Below are positions 1-8,924 of a stretch of 64,000 nucleotides of DNA, piece after piece. Numbering within the stretch: the first letter of the stretch is position 1; every line of letters begins with the position of its first letter. The notes below the pieces were generated by a model. The model was not told where the DNA came from. It saw only the letters and a program-made list of their open reading frames with translations, and made no database searches. A program made the translations under genes and the position numbers. The stretch comes from JANQQC01 sp965262255 (GTDB taxonomy: Bacteria > Pseudomonadota > Alphaproteobacteria > Caulobacterales > Hyphomonadaceae), in assembly GCA_965262255.1 (NCBI GenBank), contig OZ253505.1:2294001-2358000 (forward strand), given 5' to 3'.

Positions 1-1
1 G

Positions 2-271
2 ATACAGACAACTATGTCAGTTCAAGAAGATTTGATTCTACGTGAAATATCGTCAATCCTCGGCGATCAACATTTTCGTATTGACTGCGAACCCAAGAGA
101 AATCAAGAATCCGTTATTTCTGAGATTGACAAAGCAGATGAGAAAGCAACAGCGACTTTAGAGTCGTTAGCTTCGGAGTCCTTTGAGACAATTCACGCAG
201 AACCTCGATTTCGTGCATTTTTCCGAGATTTTAGTGATGACTGGCTCAGAAAAATGCAGGAACAACAGTAA
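2..271 (+). CDS. Hypothetical protein, probably the C-terminal end of a gene cut by the window edge
   Basis: The frame is open from base 2, and the first ATG (base 14) has no visible ribosome-binding site, so this is probably the 3' end of a longer gene. The visible 85 residues are charged and look helical, ending in DDWLRKMQEQQ. There is no signal peptide, membrane segment or motif that I recognise. It ends 35 bases before glyQ on the same strand and may be co-transcribed with it. Function unknown. Confidence 0.5.
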   Translation: MQTTMSVQEDLILREISSILGDQHFRIDCEPKRNQESVISEIDKADEKATATLESLASESFETIHAEPRFRAFFRDFSDDWLRKMQEQQ

Positions 272-306
272 ATGTTGCTTCATTACTCAACAAGATTTAA
301 ACATCA

Positions 307-1182
307 ATGAATGTGTCTATAAATTCTTTTCAGAATCTAATTCTCAGGCTACAAAATTATTGGGCGGAACAGAATTGCGCGATTTTGCAGCCATTCGATA
401 TGGAAGTAGGGGCGGGGACACTGCATCCGGCAACTGTGTTGCGAGCTTTAGGATCGAAACCTTGGCGTGCTGCCTACGTGCAACCCTCACGCCGTCCCTC
501 AGACGGAAGGTACGGAGAAAACCCTAACAGGCTCGGACACTATTATCAGTTCCAAGTGATTTTGAAACCAAATCCGAAAAACATGCAAGAATTATACTTA
601 GATAGCCTCGTCGCAATCGGGGTCGACCCGGAGTTGCATGATATTAGGTTTGTCGAGGACGATTGGGAAAATCCTACTGTGGGGGCTTGGGGATTAGGTT
701 GGGAAGTTTGGTGCGATGGCATGGAGGTGTCTCAGTACACTTATTTTCAGCAAGTTGGTGGAATCGATGTGAAGCCGGTCTCTGGGGAATTGACATATGG
801 GTTGGAGCGACTAGCGATGTATGTGTTTGGGGTAGACGATGTTTATTCTCTGCCATACAACGATCGAGATTCTGAAATTCCACTAACTTACGGCGACGTT
901 TTTCTTGAAAACGAAATACAACAGTCCAAACTAAATTTTGAAGAATCAGATACGGAGATGTTGCGAAGTTGGTTTGAGGATTGTGAAAGTCAGTCTCGTA
1001 GAATGAGCGAAAAGCAGTTACCCCTTCCAGCATACGAATTTGCCTTAAAAGCTTCCCATGTATTTAACATGATCGATGCAAGAGGAGTTATTGGAGTGAA
1101 TGAGAGACAGGCGTATATTTCTAGAGTGCGGAGTATCGTAAGAGATGCCGCGGAAAAATGGATTGCACTGGAAACTGGTTGA
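307..1182 (+). CDS. glyQ: Glycyl-tRNA synthetase alpha subunit
   Basis: This is the catalytic alpha subunit of the heterotetrameric class II glycyl-tRNA synthetase, which activates glycine and charges tRNA-Gly in the cytoplasm with GlyS. The 291 residues match the usual family length. The N-terminal segment around residues 25-48 (CAILQPFDMEVGAGTLHPAT) is highly characteristic, as are the ENPNRLGHYYQFQVILKP stretch and the YGLERLAMY motif near residue 165. The ATG at 307 fits the family N-terminus. The partner glyS lies 2.67 kb downstream on the same strand instead of directly adjacent, with a decayed insertion and a CDGSH gene between them. Confidence 0.98.
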   Translation: MNVSINSFQNLILRLQNYWAEQNCAILQPFDMEVGAGTLHPATVLRALGSKPWRAAYVQPSRRPSDGRYGENPNRLGHYYQFQVILKPNPKNMQELYLDSLVAIGVDPELHDIRFVEDDWENPTVGAWGLGWEVWCDGMEVSQYTYFQQVGGIDVKPVSGELTYGLERLAMYVFGVDDVYSLPYNDRDSEIPLTYGDVFLENEIQQSKLNFEESDTEMLRSWFEDCESQSRRMSEKQLPLPAYEFALKASHVFNMIDARGVIGVNERQAYISRVRSIVRDAAEKWIALETG

Positions 1183-1265
1183 TTTGGAACTAATTAAGAA
1201 TAAGCGACTATATACATAGCACCTCAAAAGGTGAAGGTGGCCGTTTTAGATATAGAAAACGGCAG

Positions 1266-2015
1266 TTGGCGATCCAGTTTGAGTGCAATTCATCGAAATT
1301 CGAACGAGTAACGAGTTTCGCAACAGTCTCACTTTGTATTAGGCAGAAGGCTATATTCTCAAAGATTGAACTTCTAAAATATTTTACCTTACGTGAAGAA
1401 ATTATCGCGCACTTGATGTTCAGGATAAGTATCTCTGTATCTGCAAGCTCAGTCGCTGGATACCTAGCATGGTGGCTTATAGACTCATACATAGCAGCGG
1501 CGATAAGTTTTCTTACGGTTCAGTTTGGTATCGCTACTTATGACTTGATGCAGGCCAGCAAAATTTCTTCAAATCAGTCAAAATTAAATTTGAAATTCGA
1601 ATCTGCCCTCCCTAAGATCATTGAAAAGCAAAAGAAATTTGTCATCGCGCCTTGCTTGAAAGTGAAAAATTCAGAATCATTCCCAATTTTCTTGGATTTC
1701 TCAGAGTTTCTTTGGTTTGTCAACAATGAACTTGCAGTATTTGATTAAAATCAAATGGTTGAGGGTTTAGTTCACTCCGGGGGCGAAATTCTCTTGTATG
1801 GACCTGAATATGAACTTCCACCGCTTCAACAAGATCGGAGAGCGGTATCAATAGCTGTTGAAGCCAATTTGGTTTATTATAAGTCGTACGGGAGTTTCTC
1901 ACCGAAACTCTGGTTAGCTAAGTACGCTATGCAGTATAGGTATCGTCTTAGCGACGGAAGGCTCGAGACTAGCATTGGCAGTTTGGGATTGAAAAGCTAT
2001 GCGAGGTATGCATAG
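1266..2015 (+). pseudogene. Unidentified ORF interrupted by one in-frame stop
   Basis: Two reading frames, 1266-1748 and 1755-2015, are in the same phase and separated only by a TAA (1746-1748) and two codons. Together they would encode about 249 residues. The first part has a hydrophobic stretch near residues 60-95 (two possible membrane segments), and the second part is rich in Tyr and charged residues. The only start at the 5' end is a weak TTG. I see no family resemblance. The lack of a good start, the in-frame stop and the IS remnant just downstream all suggest a decayed gene. Two small separate genes are possible but less likely. Confidence 0.35.
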
Positions 2016-2077
2016 GATGAGGATATAGAAGAAATGCGTGTTCAGTCCGATTAACGGGTGCAGAAAGGGGTAAATTT

Positions 2078-3105
2078 TTGAGGCATTTAACTTTAAGAGA
2101 TTTTATGCCTGCAATCTCGAATTTTTTTATTATTGTTAGGAAAGCGAAAGTTAGTAATATTTGGGAACTATATATTACTGCGCTTAAAATGACTTAAACG
2201 ATCCTTCTTTCAAATTGTTCGAAAATTTCCGGACATTGAATCTCCGAAATTATGGTTCATCAACCAACGCGGGTGTAAAGGAGTTAGTTGTCCTGTGGCT
2301 TCAGTATGCGGGTTTCCGAGAAAACCAAGAGTAACAGGCGAGCATTCCGTTGCAAGGAATGTAGTTTCGACTGTAGCACCAACACAAACACACTTATGCA
2401 GAACTCGAAAATTGACTAAAGAGAGGAGGCGATAGCGATCATTTTAATGTCGACTAATGTCAAGGGAAGCTCTAGCACCAAGCTAGCGATCGATCTAGGA
2501 ATTACCCCCGAAGTCTAATGGGTATATGGTAATGCATATTCTTTAGGCTTACAAAGTCCATGATCCAATTCTGTTAGCAACGGCGGTAGAAGTATATGAA
2601 GACTATTATGGGGGGTGACTAGCACAAAAACAAGCAACAGAATAATGGACGCGGACCAGTTGGTAAGTTAGTAGTGTTCGGTTTCAGAGAAAGTGGAACG
2701 ATCCGTGCGACTGCGCTAACGGTCAAAGATAAAACTTAGGAGCCGTTACCAAACTTAATTCATGATTCGATCTACACCGACGACTATAAACCCTACCAAC
2801 GATTAAAGAAAAAAGGTTGCTACCACGAAACTGTCAAGAACTCAGCAGGTGGGTGCGCAACTAAGCAGACTCGAATGTCATAGAGTCGTACTAGGCCTTA
2901 ATTCGGCGTAGGTATTGCGGGACACAGTACTGGATGTCGGTGCAACACTTGGAGTCTTACGTTATTAAATTTGTGACTCGTTCCAATCTGCTAGGTGACG
3001 ACACGATGAACTTTATGGGGCATATCGTTCGCAATCTGTTGGGCGAATACTTGTCATACAAAGAGTTTTTTGTGCGGGCACAAGATAATGCGCAACTCGA
3101 CCAAT
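2078..3105 (+). pseudogene. Decayed IS1595-family (ISXO2-like) transposase
   Basis: No long ORF survives, but conceptual translation across frames recovers the ISXO2-like domain order. There is a zinc-ribbon-like start (KLWFINQRGCKGVSCP, near 2255-2300) and a second Cys pair (AFRCKECSFDC near 2345). A helical segment like LMSTNVKGSSSTKLAIDLGIT lies near 2445-2505. The catalytic-core pieces GRGPVGKLVVFGFRESG (about 2650-2700) and IYTDDYKPYQRL (about 2770-2805) follow, with HETVKNSAGG after that. The C-terminal segment is near 2900-3080 (RRYCGTQYWMSVQHLESYV, then EYLSYKEFF). Multiple stops and frameshifts make it non-functional. A purine-rich AAAGGGG precedes a TTG at 2078 that may be the old start. 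Terminal repeats were not found. Confidence 0.82.
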
Positions 3106-3522
3106 GAAGGTATTAATGATACGCCTGAAAACTAGTGGTAATAGGTATATAGTCGTTTAAGAACAACAGCCTAGCCCGTCGAAATTTTATCGTTTTACAT
3201 TGATTATCCTTCACGGGTCGAACCTTGGTTTACGTCGTTTTCGATCGAAAACCGAAGCAAGTTTACCTGCGACAAGGCAATCGAAATTGAGTTTAAGTCT
3301 TGAAATTTCAATGTCTATGTGCAAAATTATACATGGGCAAGGCCGCTCGGTGGCAGAGCCTCCCCCTCTTCTCCCGCCGAGGGCCTTGTCTGTTTGTTTC
3401 TTTGGGGAGAGTCGACTTCGTCCAAGAGTCGGTAAAATTGGCACTAAGTTGCTATATTCCCTAAAAGTTTTCGAATCAAAAAATTTTAGTCCTATTTAGA
3501 AACTCCGATAAAGGTATGCGCT
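3106..3522. other. Intergenic stretch between IS remnant and CDGSH gene; holds one strong hairpin
   Basis: No gene is supported here. An open frame at 3200-3499 exists on the plus strand, but it runs straight through a long GC-rich inverted repeat and has no family resemblance, so I do not call it. The hairpin at 3337-3390 is listed separately. The remainder is AT-rich, with nothing recognisable. Confidence 0.5.
3337..3403 (+). terminator. Long GC-rich hairpin followed by a U-rich tract (terminator or small RNA)
   Basis: The left arm 3337-3353 pairs with the right arm 3374-3390 (CAAGGCC, a bulged G, then CTCGG-T-GG against CCGCCGAGGGCCTTG), giving about 15 pairs around a 20-base pyrimidine-rich loop containing CCTCCCCCTCTTC. 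The right arm is followed by TGTTTGTTTCTTT. This geometry fits a Rho-independent terminator reading rightward. The C-rich loop also resembles the anti-Shine-Dalgarno loops of some alphaproteobacterial small RNAs. No convincing promoter was found in front of it. Confidence 0.55.
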
Positions 3523-3768
3523 ATGGCTGATGAACCTCAGATTGCTGGCACCTCCCCGCTTCACCTTGATGTTGAGGAAGGTAAGTCATATTGGTGGTGT
3601 GCATGCGGTAAATCCAAAAACCAACCGTTCTGTGATGGAAGTCATAAGGGGAGTACGATTGTGCCAGTTAATTGGACAGCATCGAAAACCGGTAAAGTGT
3701 TCTTTTGTGCTTGCAAGCAGTCCAAAAGATCCCCTCTTTGCGACGGAACGCACAACTCACTGAAGTAA
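3523..3768 (+). CDS. CDGSH iron-sulfur domain protein with two motifs
   Basis: The 81-residue protein carries two copies of the CDGSH-type cluster-binding motif C-x-C-(x)n-P-x-C-D-G-x-H: CACGKSKNQPFCDGSH (about residues 28-43) and CACKQSKRSPLCDGTH (about 61-76). In the family each motif uses three Cys and one His to hold a [2Fe-2S] cluster. Tandem-motif forms are typical of soluble bacterial mitoNEET-like proteins. There is no membrane segment. It lies alone between the IS remnant and glyS. Its role is unknown; electron transfer or Fe-S/redox sensing is the usual inference. Confidence 0.9.
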   Translation: MADEPQIAGTSPLHLDVEEGKSYWWCACGKSKNQPFCDGSHKGSTIVPVNWTASKTGKVFFCACKQSKRSPLCDGTHNSLK

Positions 3769-3848
3769 AGGCGGTGTCAGTTTGGACATCATAGCATTGC
3801 AGAGAACTAGCTCTCCAATGTCCTTTCAAATGACCGATTTAGGGCGGT

Positions 3849-5969
3849 ATGGCCGAGTTTCTTTTAGAACTCTTTTCTGAAGAAATACCTGCGCGGATGC
3901 AAGTCCGAGCAGAAGGCGAATTACTCGCGTCGATTACAAATGGCTTAAAATCGTCGGGTTTAAATTTTAAATCTGCCTTTTCTTGTTCAGGGCCTAGACG
4001 ACTAACTGTTGTAATTGAGGGTTTAGACACCGAAACTAAGGCCTCGGTGGAACAAAGAAAAGGGCCGAGAGTTAATGCTCCGGAAGTTGCGATACAAGGT
4101 TTTTTGAAAAGTGCAGGTCTAAGCTCAGTAGAAGAAGCAGAGATAGTTGAGGACCCCAAAAAAGGTAAAATCTATTGCGTAACGACGAGCAAACAAGCTC
4201 GTAAGGCAAGCGAAATAATCACCGAAGTCGTAACAAGCTGTCTAAGTGAATTTCGTTGGCCAAAATCGATGCGGTCTGGACTAGGTGAGTTTAGATGGGT
4301 GCGTCCACTATTAAGCATTCTAGCTGTCCTAGACGACAAAAAAGTTGATCTTGAAGTTGGAGGGGTAAAGAGTGGAACGCTTACACACGGTCACAGAGTA
4401 TTAGGGAGAGGGCCATTTGAAGTGACCTCTTGGCAAGAATATGTTGAAAAACTTGAGAGTACTGGACACGTGTTACTTGAACGAGAGACCCGGAAATCGA
4501 AAATTTTAGAGGAGGCGACAGAACTTTGCCAAAAGAATGGTTTGGAGCTCGTTCCAGATGAACAGCTATTGAATGAAGTTACAGGTTTAGTGGAATGGCC
4601 AGTTGCGCTGTTTGGGAAATTCAATGCTGACTTTCTAAAGATGCCCGCCGACGTGATTAGGTTGACGATGAGAACTCATCAAAAATACTTCGCAGTTCGT
4701 AATCCAAAAACTAAAGATCTTGCTCCTAACTTTGTAGTCATTGCGAACCAGTCGGCTCCGGATGGCGGGAAGGAAATCGTTAAAGGTAACGAAAAAGTTT
4801 TATCGGCGCGTTTGGAAGATGCCCGTTTCTTTTGGGCTAAAGACTTGGAAACTCCTCTAGAGACGATGTACGAGAAACTAAGACATTTGGAATTCAAAGA
4901 AAAACTAGGAAGTATGCAAGAGAAATCCATACGCGTATCCGAACTTGCGGAGAAGGTTATAGAGTTATGTTATTCAGACGACTCAGGTGAATTATCGGAA
5001 CTAGCGTCAGAGGCGGGACGACTATGCAAATCTGATCTTGTATCTGAAATGGTTCAAGAGTTTCCAGAGTTGCAAGGCAAGATGGGCCAGCTATTTGCGA
5101 GGAATGCCGGTTTAGATTCCGCGGTGGCGGACGCAATTGGATCCCACTACAGTCCGATCGGTCCATCGGATAGTGTTCCAACCCACCCGGTCAGTGTTGC
5201 TGTCGCTTTAGCCGACAAGTTTGATACCTTGTGTGGATTTTGGGATATTGGGGAGCGAACAACCGGTTCGCGAGACCCCTACGCTTTGAGAAGAACGGCA
5301 TTAGGTATTGTAAGAATCGTCTTACAAAACAAACTGAGATTTGACCTTTCCACTCTCATTGAGTGGGCAACTGGGAGGATTCGAGTTGATCGATCTAGAA
5401 GAGTTCATCCTGAGATGTGCGCGGGAATTGGTCCAGGAATGTTTGCTGATTTTGAAGGCTTGCTGAAATTTTTCGCAACAAGATTACGCCAGTATCTTCG
5501 CGATGAAGGAGAAAATTACGAACTAATTGATGCTGTGTTCGCCGCCGAACAAAACGACCTCGTGGTAATGGTCGAACGAGTCAAGGCTTTGTCTTCATTT
5601 CTTGAAACAGAAGAAGGGGCCGCTTTGATGGCCGGATATAATCGTGCCGTAAGCTTTTTAAAAGCAGAAGAATCTAAAGACAGAGTGAAGTACAATGATT
5701 TTGATAGGATAGACGTTGATAAATTTACAGATACTGCAGAAGAGAACTTGTACATAGCCGTTGCGACGGCGCGAATGGAAATAAGAGAAGCTTTAGGGGC
5801 TGCAGATTTTGTTCGAGCATTAAATAGTCTTGCTAGCTTGCGACAACCCGTGGACGAATTTTTTGAGAAATTACTTGTTAACTCCGAAGACAAAGATGTA
5901 AGAAGGCGAAGATTGATGTTGCTTGGCGGGATACGAGAATCCATTCATTCCTTCGCTAATTTTAGTTAG
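3849..5969 (+). CDS. glyS: Glycyl-tRNA synthetase beta subunit
   Basis: This is the beta subunit of the alpha2-beta2 glycyl-tRNA synthetase, needed for tRNA-Gly recognition. Its 706 residues match family size. The N-terminus LLELFSEEIPARMQ is diagnostic, and the middle holds MRTHQKYFAV (about residue 275) and an HD-like region around SHYSPIGPSD. The signature DIGERTTGSRDPYALRR lies near residues 464-480, followed by a C-terminal anticodon-binding-type region with SVNSEDKDVRRRRL-like character. The ATG at 3849 fits the family start. ppdK begins 20 bases downstream on the same strand, suggesting co-transcription. Confidence 0.97.
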   Translation: MAEFLLELFSEEIPARMQVRAEGELLASITNGLKSSGLNFKSAFSCSGPRRLTVVIEGLDTETKASVEQRKGPRVNAPEVAIQGFLKSAGLSSVEEAEIVEDPKKGKIYCVTTSKQARKASEIITEVVTSCLSEFRWPKSMRSGLGEFRWVRPLLSILAVLDDKKVDLEVGGVKSGTLTHGHRVLGRGPFEVTSWQEYVEKLESTGHVLLERETRKSKILEEATELCQKNGLELVPDEQLLNEVTGLVEWPVALFGKFNADFLKMPADVIRLTMRTHQKYFAVRNPKTKDLAPNFVVIANQSAPDGGKEIVKGNEKVLSARLEDARFFWAKDLETPLETMYEKLRHLEFKEKLGSMQEKSIRVSELAEKVIELCYSDDSGELSELASEAGRLCKSDLVSEMVQEFPELQGKMGQLFARNAGLDSAVADAIGSHYSPIGPSDSVPTHPVSVAVALADKFDTLCGFWDIGERTTGSRDPYALRRTALGIVRIVLQNKLRFDLSTLIEWATGRIRVDRSRRVHPEMCAGIGPGMFADFEGLLKFFATRLRQYLRDEGENYELIDAVFAAEQNDLVVMVERVKALSSFLETEEGAALMAGYNRAVSFLKAEESKDRVKYNDFDRIDVDKFTDTAEENLYIAVATARMEIREALGAADFVRALNSLASLRQPVDEFFEKLLVNSEDKDVRRRRLMLLGGIRESIHSFANFS

Positions 5970-5989
5970 TTTGTTTCAGGAAAATATAT

Positions 5990-8668
5990 ATGTCTAATGG
6001 GGCCGACTCTCTTCATCCGAGCTGGGTATATGAATTTGGTGGCGGGCAGGTCGATGGCGACGCATCTATGCGGAACCTGCTAGGCGGTAAGGGCGCGAAC
6101 TTAGCGGAAATGGCAAAGTTAAATTTGCCGGTTCCGCCGGGTTTTACGATTTCAACAGAGGTCTGCTCTTACTATTACCAAAACAATCATACTGTACCAG
6201 AGTCTCTAAATCGGCAGATTCTAGAAGCCTTGAAAAGTTTGGAAAAAAAGACAGGAAAATACTTTGGAGATTCAGAGAACCCGCTTCTAGTTTCGGTAAG
6301 ATCAGGATCTCGAGCTTCCATGCCCGGGATGATGGATACCGTTCTCAATTTAGGATTAAATTCAAACACGGTGAAAGGGCTTGCCGCCAAAGCCAATGAA
6401 CGGTTTGCTTACGATAGTTATCGGCGCTTTATTCAGATGTATTCTAATGTCGTCTTAGGTATGGAACACGATACCTTTGAGTATGTATTAGATGACTATA
6501 AGCAGAAAGAAGATTATCAGTTTGATACGGATTTAAGCGGCTCTGATTGGAAAGCCATCGTTGATGAATACAAAAGCGCCGTCGAAGAGTCCTTGGGCAA
6601 ACCTTTCCCCGAAGAGCCAAGTGAACAACTTCAGGGTGCAGTCACGGCGGTAATAAATTCTTGGATGAATGACCGAGCAATTCTTTACCGAAAGCTTAAT
6701 GGAATACCAGAAGAGTGGGGGACTGCGGTCAATATTCAGGCAATGGTATTCGGCAACATGGGTGACACCTCGGCAACGGGAGTAGCATTTACGAGGAACC
6801 CTTCTACTGGCGAAGAGATTTTCTATGGTGAGTACTTGATTAACGCGCAAGGCGAAGACGTAGTCGCGGGAATACGGACTCCAGCTCCCGTGAGTAATGC
6901 ACATGGACGAGCGTTACAGTCAGATGAGGACACGTTGGAAAAAACTATGCCGACAGTTTTCCGACAGTTGTTGGATTTGGCAAATGTTTTAGAAAAACAC
7001 TATCGGGATATGCAAGACATCGAATTTACGATCGAAGATGGTGAACTATTCATACTACAAACAAGGGACGGGAAGCGAACTGCGGCGGCGGCATTAAAAA
7101 TCGCGGTCGACTTAGCAAACGTCGGAACGATAACAAAAAACGAGGCGGTCTTGCGTTTGGATCCGTCCCAACTGGATCAATTGTTACATCCAACGATTGC
7201 GCAAGATGCTGAGCGTCAGTTGATCGTTAAGGGGCTTCCAGCGAGTCCGGGGGCCGCCGTCGGTAAGGTTGTGTTTGACTCAAAGAAAGCGGCGCAACTT
7301 GCTGAACATGGAGAAGACGTAATTCTTATGCGGGCCGAGACCTCGCCGGAAGACATACACGGTATGCATGCCGCCCGCGCTATCGTAACAGCACGGGGCG
7401 GTATGACCTCTCATGCCGCCGTTGTCGCAAGGGGAATGGGGAGGCCGTGTGTATGTGGAGCTGGCCAGCTGGTAATTGATGTTGCAACTGGTCAGTTTAG
7501 AGTTGGTGATCGCACCTATAAAGAAGGAGATTACGTCACAGTAGACGGCACGTCTGGGGAAGTTTTAGTTGGGGAGGTGAAAATGAATCATCCAAATTTG
7601 TCGGGTGATTTTGAGGAGCTGATGGGATGGGCGGATGAAGCCAGTTCTCTCTTGGTGCGGTGTAATGCTGAAACACCGACTGATGTACAGACTGCAAAAG
7701 ATTTTGGCGCGCAAGGAATCGGTCTCTGTCGGACCGAGCATATGTTTTTTGACATCGACCGGATTTCTACGGTTAGGATGATGATTTTGGCGGAAGATGA
7801 GAAAGGGCGGAAAGCGGCGTTAGACGAATTATTACCTGTGCAACGATCTGACTTTGAAAAGATTTTTGAAATAATGGGAGAGAAACCTTGCACGATCCGG
7901 TTACTTGATCCGCCGCTACACGAGTTCCTACCTCATAGCGGAGAGGAGATATCCGATATCGCGGATAGTTTGGGAATTGATGAAGGTAAACTGAGACAGA
8001 GGATAAATGAGCTCGATGAGAGCAATCCCATGCTTGGATTTAGAGGCTGTCGATTAGGGATTGCGTACCCCGAAATTTACGAAATGCAAGCGGAAGCGAT
8101 ATTTGAGGCAGCGGTAAGTGTGGCAAAGAAGTTGGATTGCTTGCCGTCTCCTGAAGTTATGATTCCTCTCGTTGCAACTAAGGAGGAATTTGAAATTCTA
8201 AAGCAGGTTGTCGACAGAGTTGCGGAGAAGGTATTCGCAGAACACAATCTCCAAATCGAATACTTGTTAGGAACAATGATTGAGTTACCAAGGGCGGCTC
8301 TGCGTGCGGGAGATATTGCTGAATCAGCCGAGTTTTTCTCGTTTGGAACTAATGATTTAACTCAGACTACACTTGGAATATCGCGTGACGATGCAGGAAA
8401 ATTCCTAAAAACCTATGAAACCGCGAAAATCTATGAAAAAGATCCGTTTACTTCAATTGATATAGAGGGAGTCGGTGAGTTAGTTAAAATCGCAACTCAA
8501 CGAGGTAAAGAGTCTCGTCCGAGTATAAAATTGGGAATTTGTGGAGAACATGGCGGAGATCCAGCTTCCATAAAATTTTGTCATCAATTAGATTTGGATT
8601 ATGTTTCCTGTTCGCCTTATCGCATTCCAATTGCGCGTCTTTCTGCAGCCCATGCTGCGTTAAAATGA
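5990..8668 (+). CDS. ppdK: Pyruvate, phosphate dikinase
   Basis: This cytoplasmic enzyme interconverts pyruvate, ATP and phosphate with phosphoenolpyruvate, AMP and pyrophosphate. The 892 residues have the full domain order. An N-terminal ATP-grasp nucleotide domain comes first (GGKGANLAEMAKLNLPVPPGF near residue 28; VRSGSRASMPGMMDT near 103). The swivelling phosphohistidine domain has GGMTSHAAVVARGMGRPCV with catalytic His near residue 475. A C-terminal PEP-binding TIM barrel follows (GLCRTEHMFF, GCRLGI and SFGTNDLTQTT). It follows glyS by 20 bases, an arrangement common in Alphaproteobacteria. No truncation or missing key residue was seen. Confidence 0.97.
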   Translation: MSNGADSLHPSWVYEFGGGQVDGDASMRNLLGGKGANLAEMAKLNLPVPPGFTISTEVCSYYYQNNHTVPESLNRQILEALKSLEKKTGKYFGDSENPLLVSVRSGSRASMPGMMDTVLNLGLNSNTVKGLAAKANERFAYDSYRRFIQMYSNVVLGMEHDTFEYVLDDYKQKEDYQFDTDLSGSDWKAIVDEYKSAVEESLGKPFPEEPSEQLQGAVTAVINSWMNDRAILYRKLNGIPEEWGTAVNIQAMVFGNMGDTSATGVAFTRNPSTGEEIFYGEYLINAQGEDVVAGIRTPAPVSNAHGRALQSDEDTLEKTMPTVFRQLLDLANVLEKHYRDMQDIEFTIEDGELFILQTRDGKRTAAAALKIAVDLANVGTITKNEAVLRLDPSQLDQLLHPTIAQDAERQLIVKGLPASPGAAVGKVVFDSKKAAQLAEHGEDVILMRAETSPEDIHGMHAARAIVTARGGMTSHAAVVARGMGRPCVCGAGQLVIDVATGQFRVGDRTYKEGDYVTVDGTSGEVLVGEVKMNHPNLSGDFEELMGWADEASSLLVRCNAETPTDVQTAKDFGAQGIGLCRTEHMFFDIDRISTVRMMILAEDEKGRKAALDELLPVQRSDFEKIFEIMGEKPCTIRLLDPPLHEFLPHSGEEISDIADSLGIDEGKLRQRINELDESNPMLGFRGCRLGIAYPEIYEMQAEAIFEAAVSVAKKLDCLPSPEVMIPLVATKEEFEILKQVVDRVAEKVFAEHNLQIEYLLGTMIELPRAALRAGDIAESAEFFSFGTNDLTQTTLGISRDDAGKFLKTYETAKIYEKDPFTSIDIEGVGELVKIATQRGKESRPSIKLGICGEHGGDPASIKFCHQLDLDYVSCSPYRIPIARLSAAHAALK

Positions 8669-8924
8669 ACGAAAGCAACATTAATTTTTCCGTGTTTGTA
8701 AACAAAAGTTTCAATATGTTGCATTGCTGAAAGACAGGTAACTGTTCGGAAAATGTAAAAAATGTGGAAATAAATATAGAAAAAACAGTATATTAATCTG
8801 TTTTCGGGTGTTACGTCTTGAAATTACCGATAAATATCACGTACGAATTAAACAAGATTAATTTCAATATGTTAGGTAGATGTGTTGCGAATTCAGTGAT
8901 TCGTGATTATTGTGTAATACCATA
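8669..8924 (+). promoter_or_regulatory. AT-rich leader upstream of the wall hydrolase
   Basis: These 256 bases are strongly A/T-rich with several runs such as TATAGAAAAAACAGTATATTAAT near 8778-8800 that could serve as a promoter. No single -35/-10 pair is convincing. The change from GC-richer coding sequence to this stretch suggests that transcription of the hydrolase starts here and not in ppdK. Confidence 0.25.

Noticed and set aside
1317..1330. TTCGCAACAGTCT shared with 45609-45621
   Set aside because: A 13-base match is expected by chance several times in 64 kb, and the flanks do not align.
3200..3499. 99-residue plus-strand ORF
   Set aside because: It runs through a perfect-looking terminator hairpin, has no family resemblance or ribosome-binding site, and its opposite strand is equally open.
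6187..6904. Long antisense ORFs within ppdK
   Set aside because: They are shadows of a well-conserved gene, with no independent signals.
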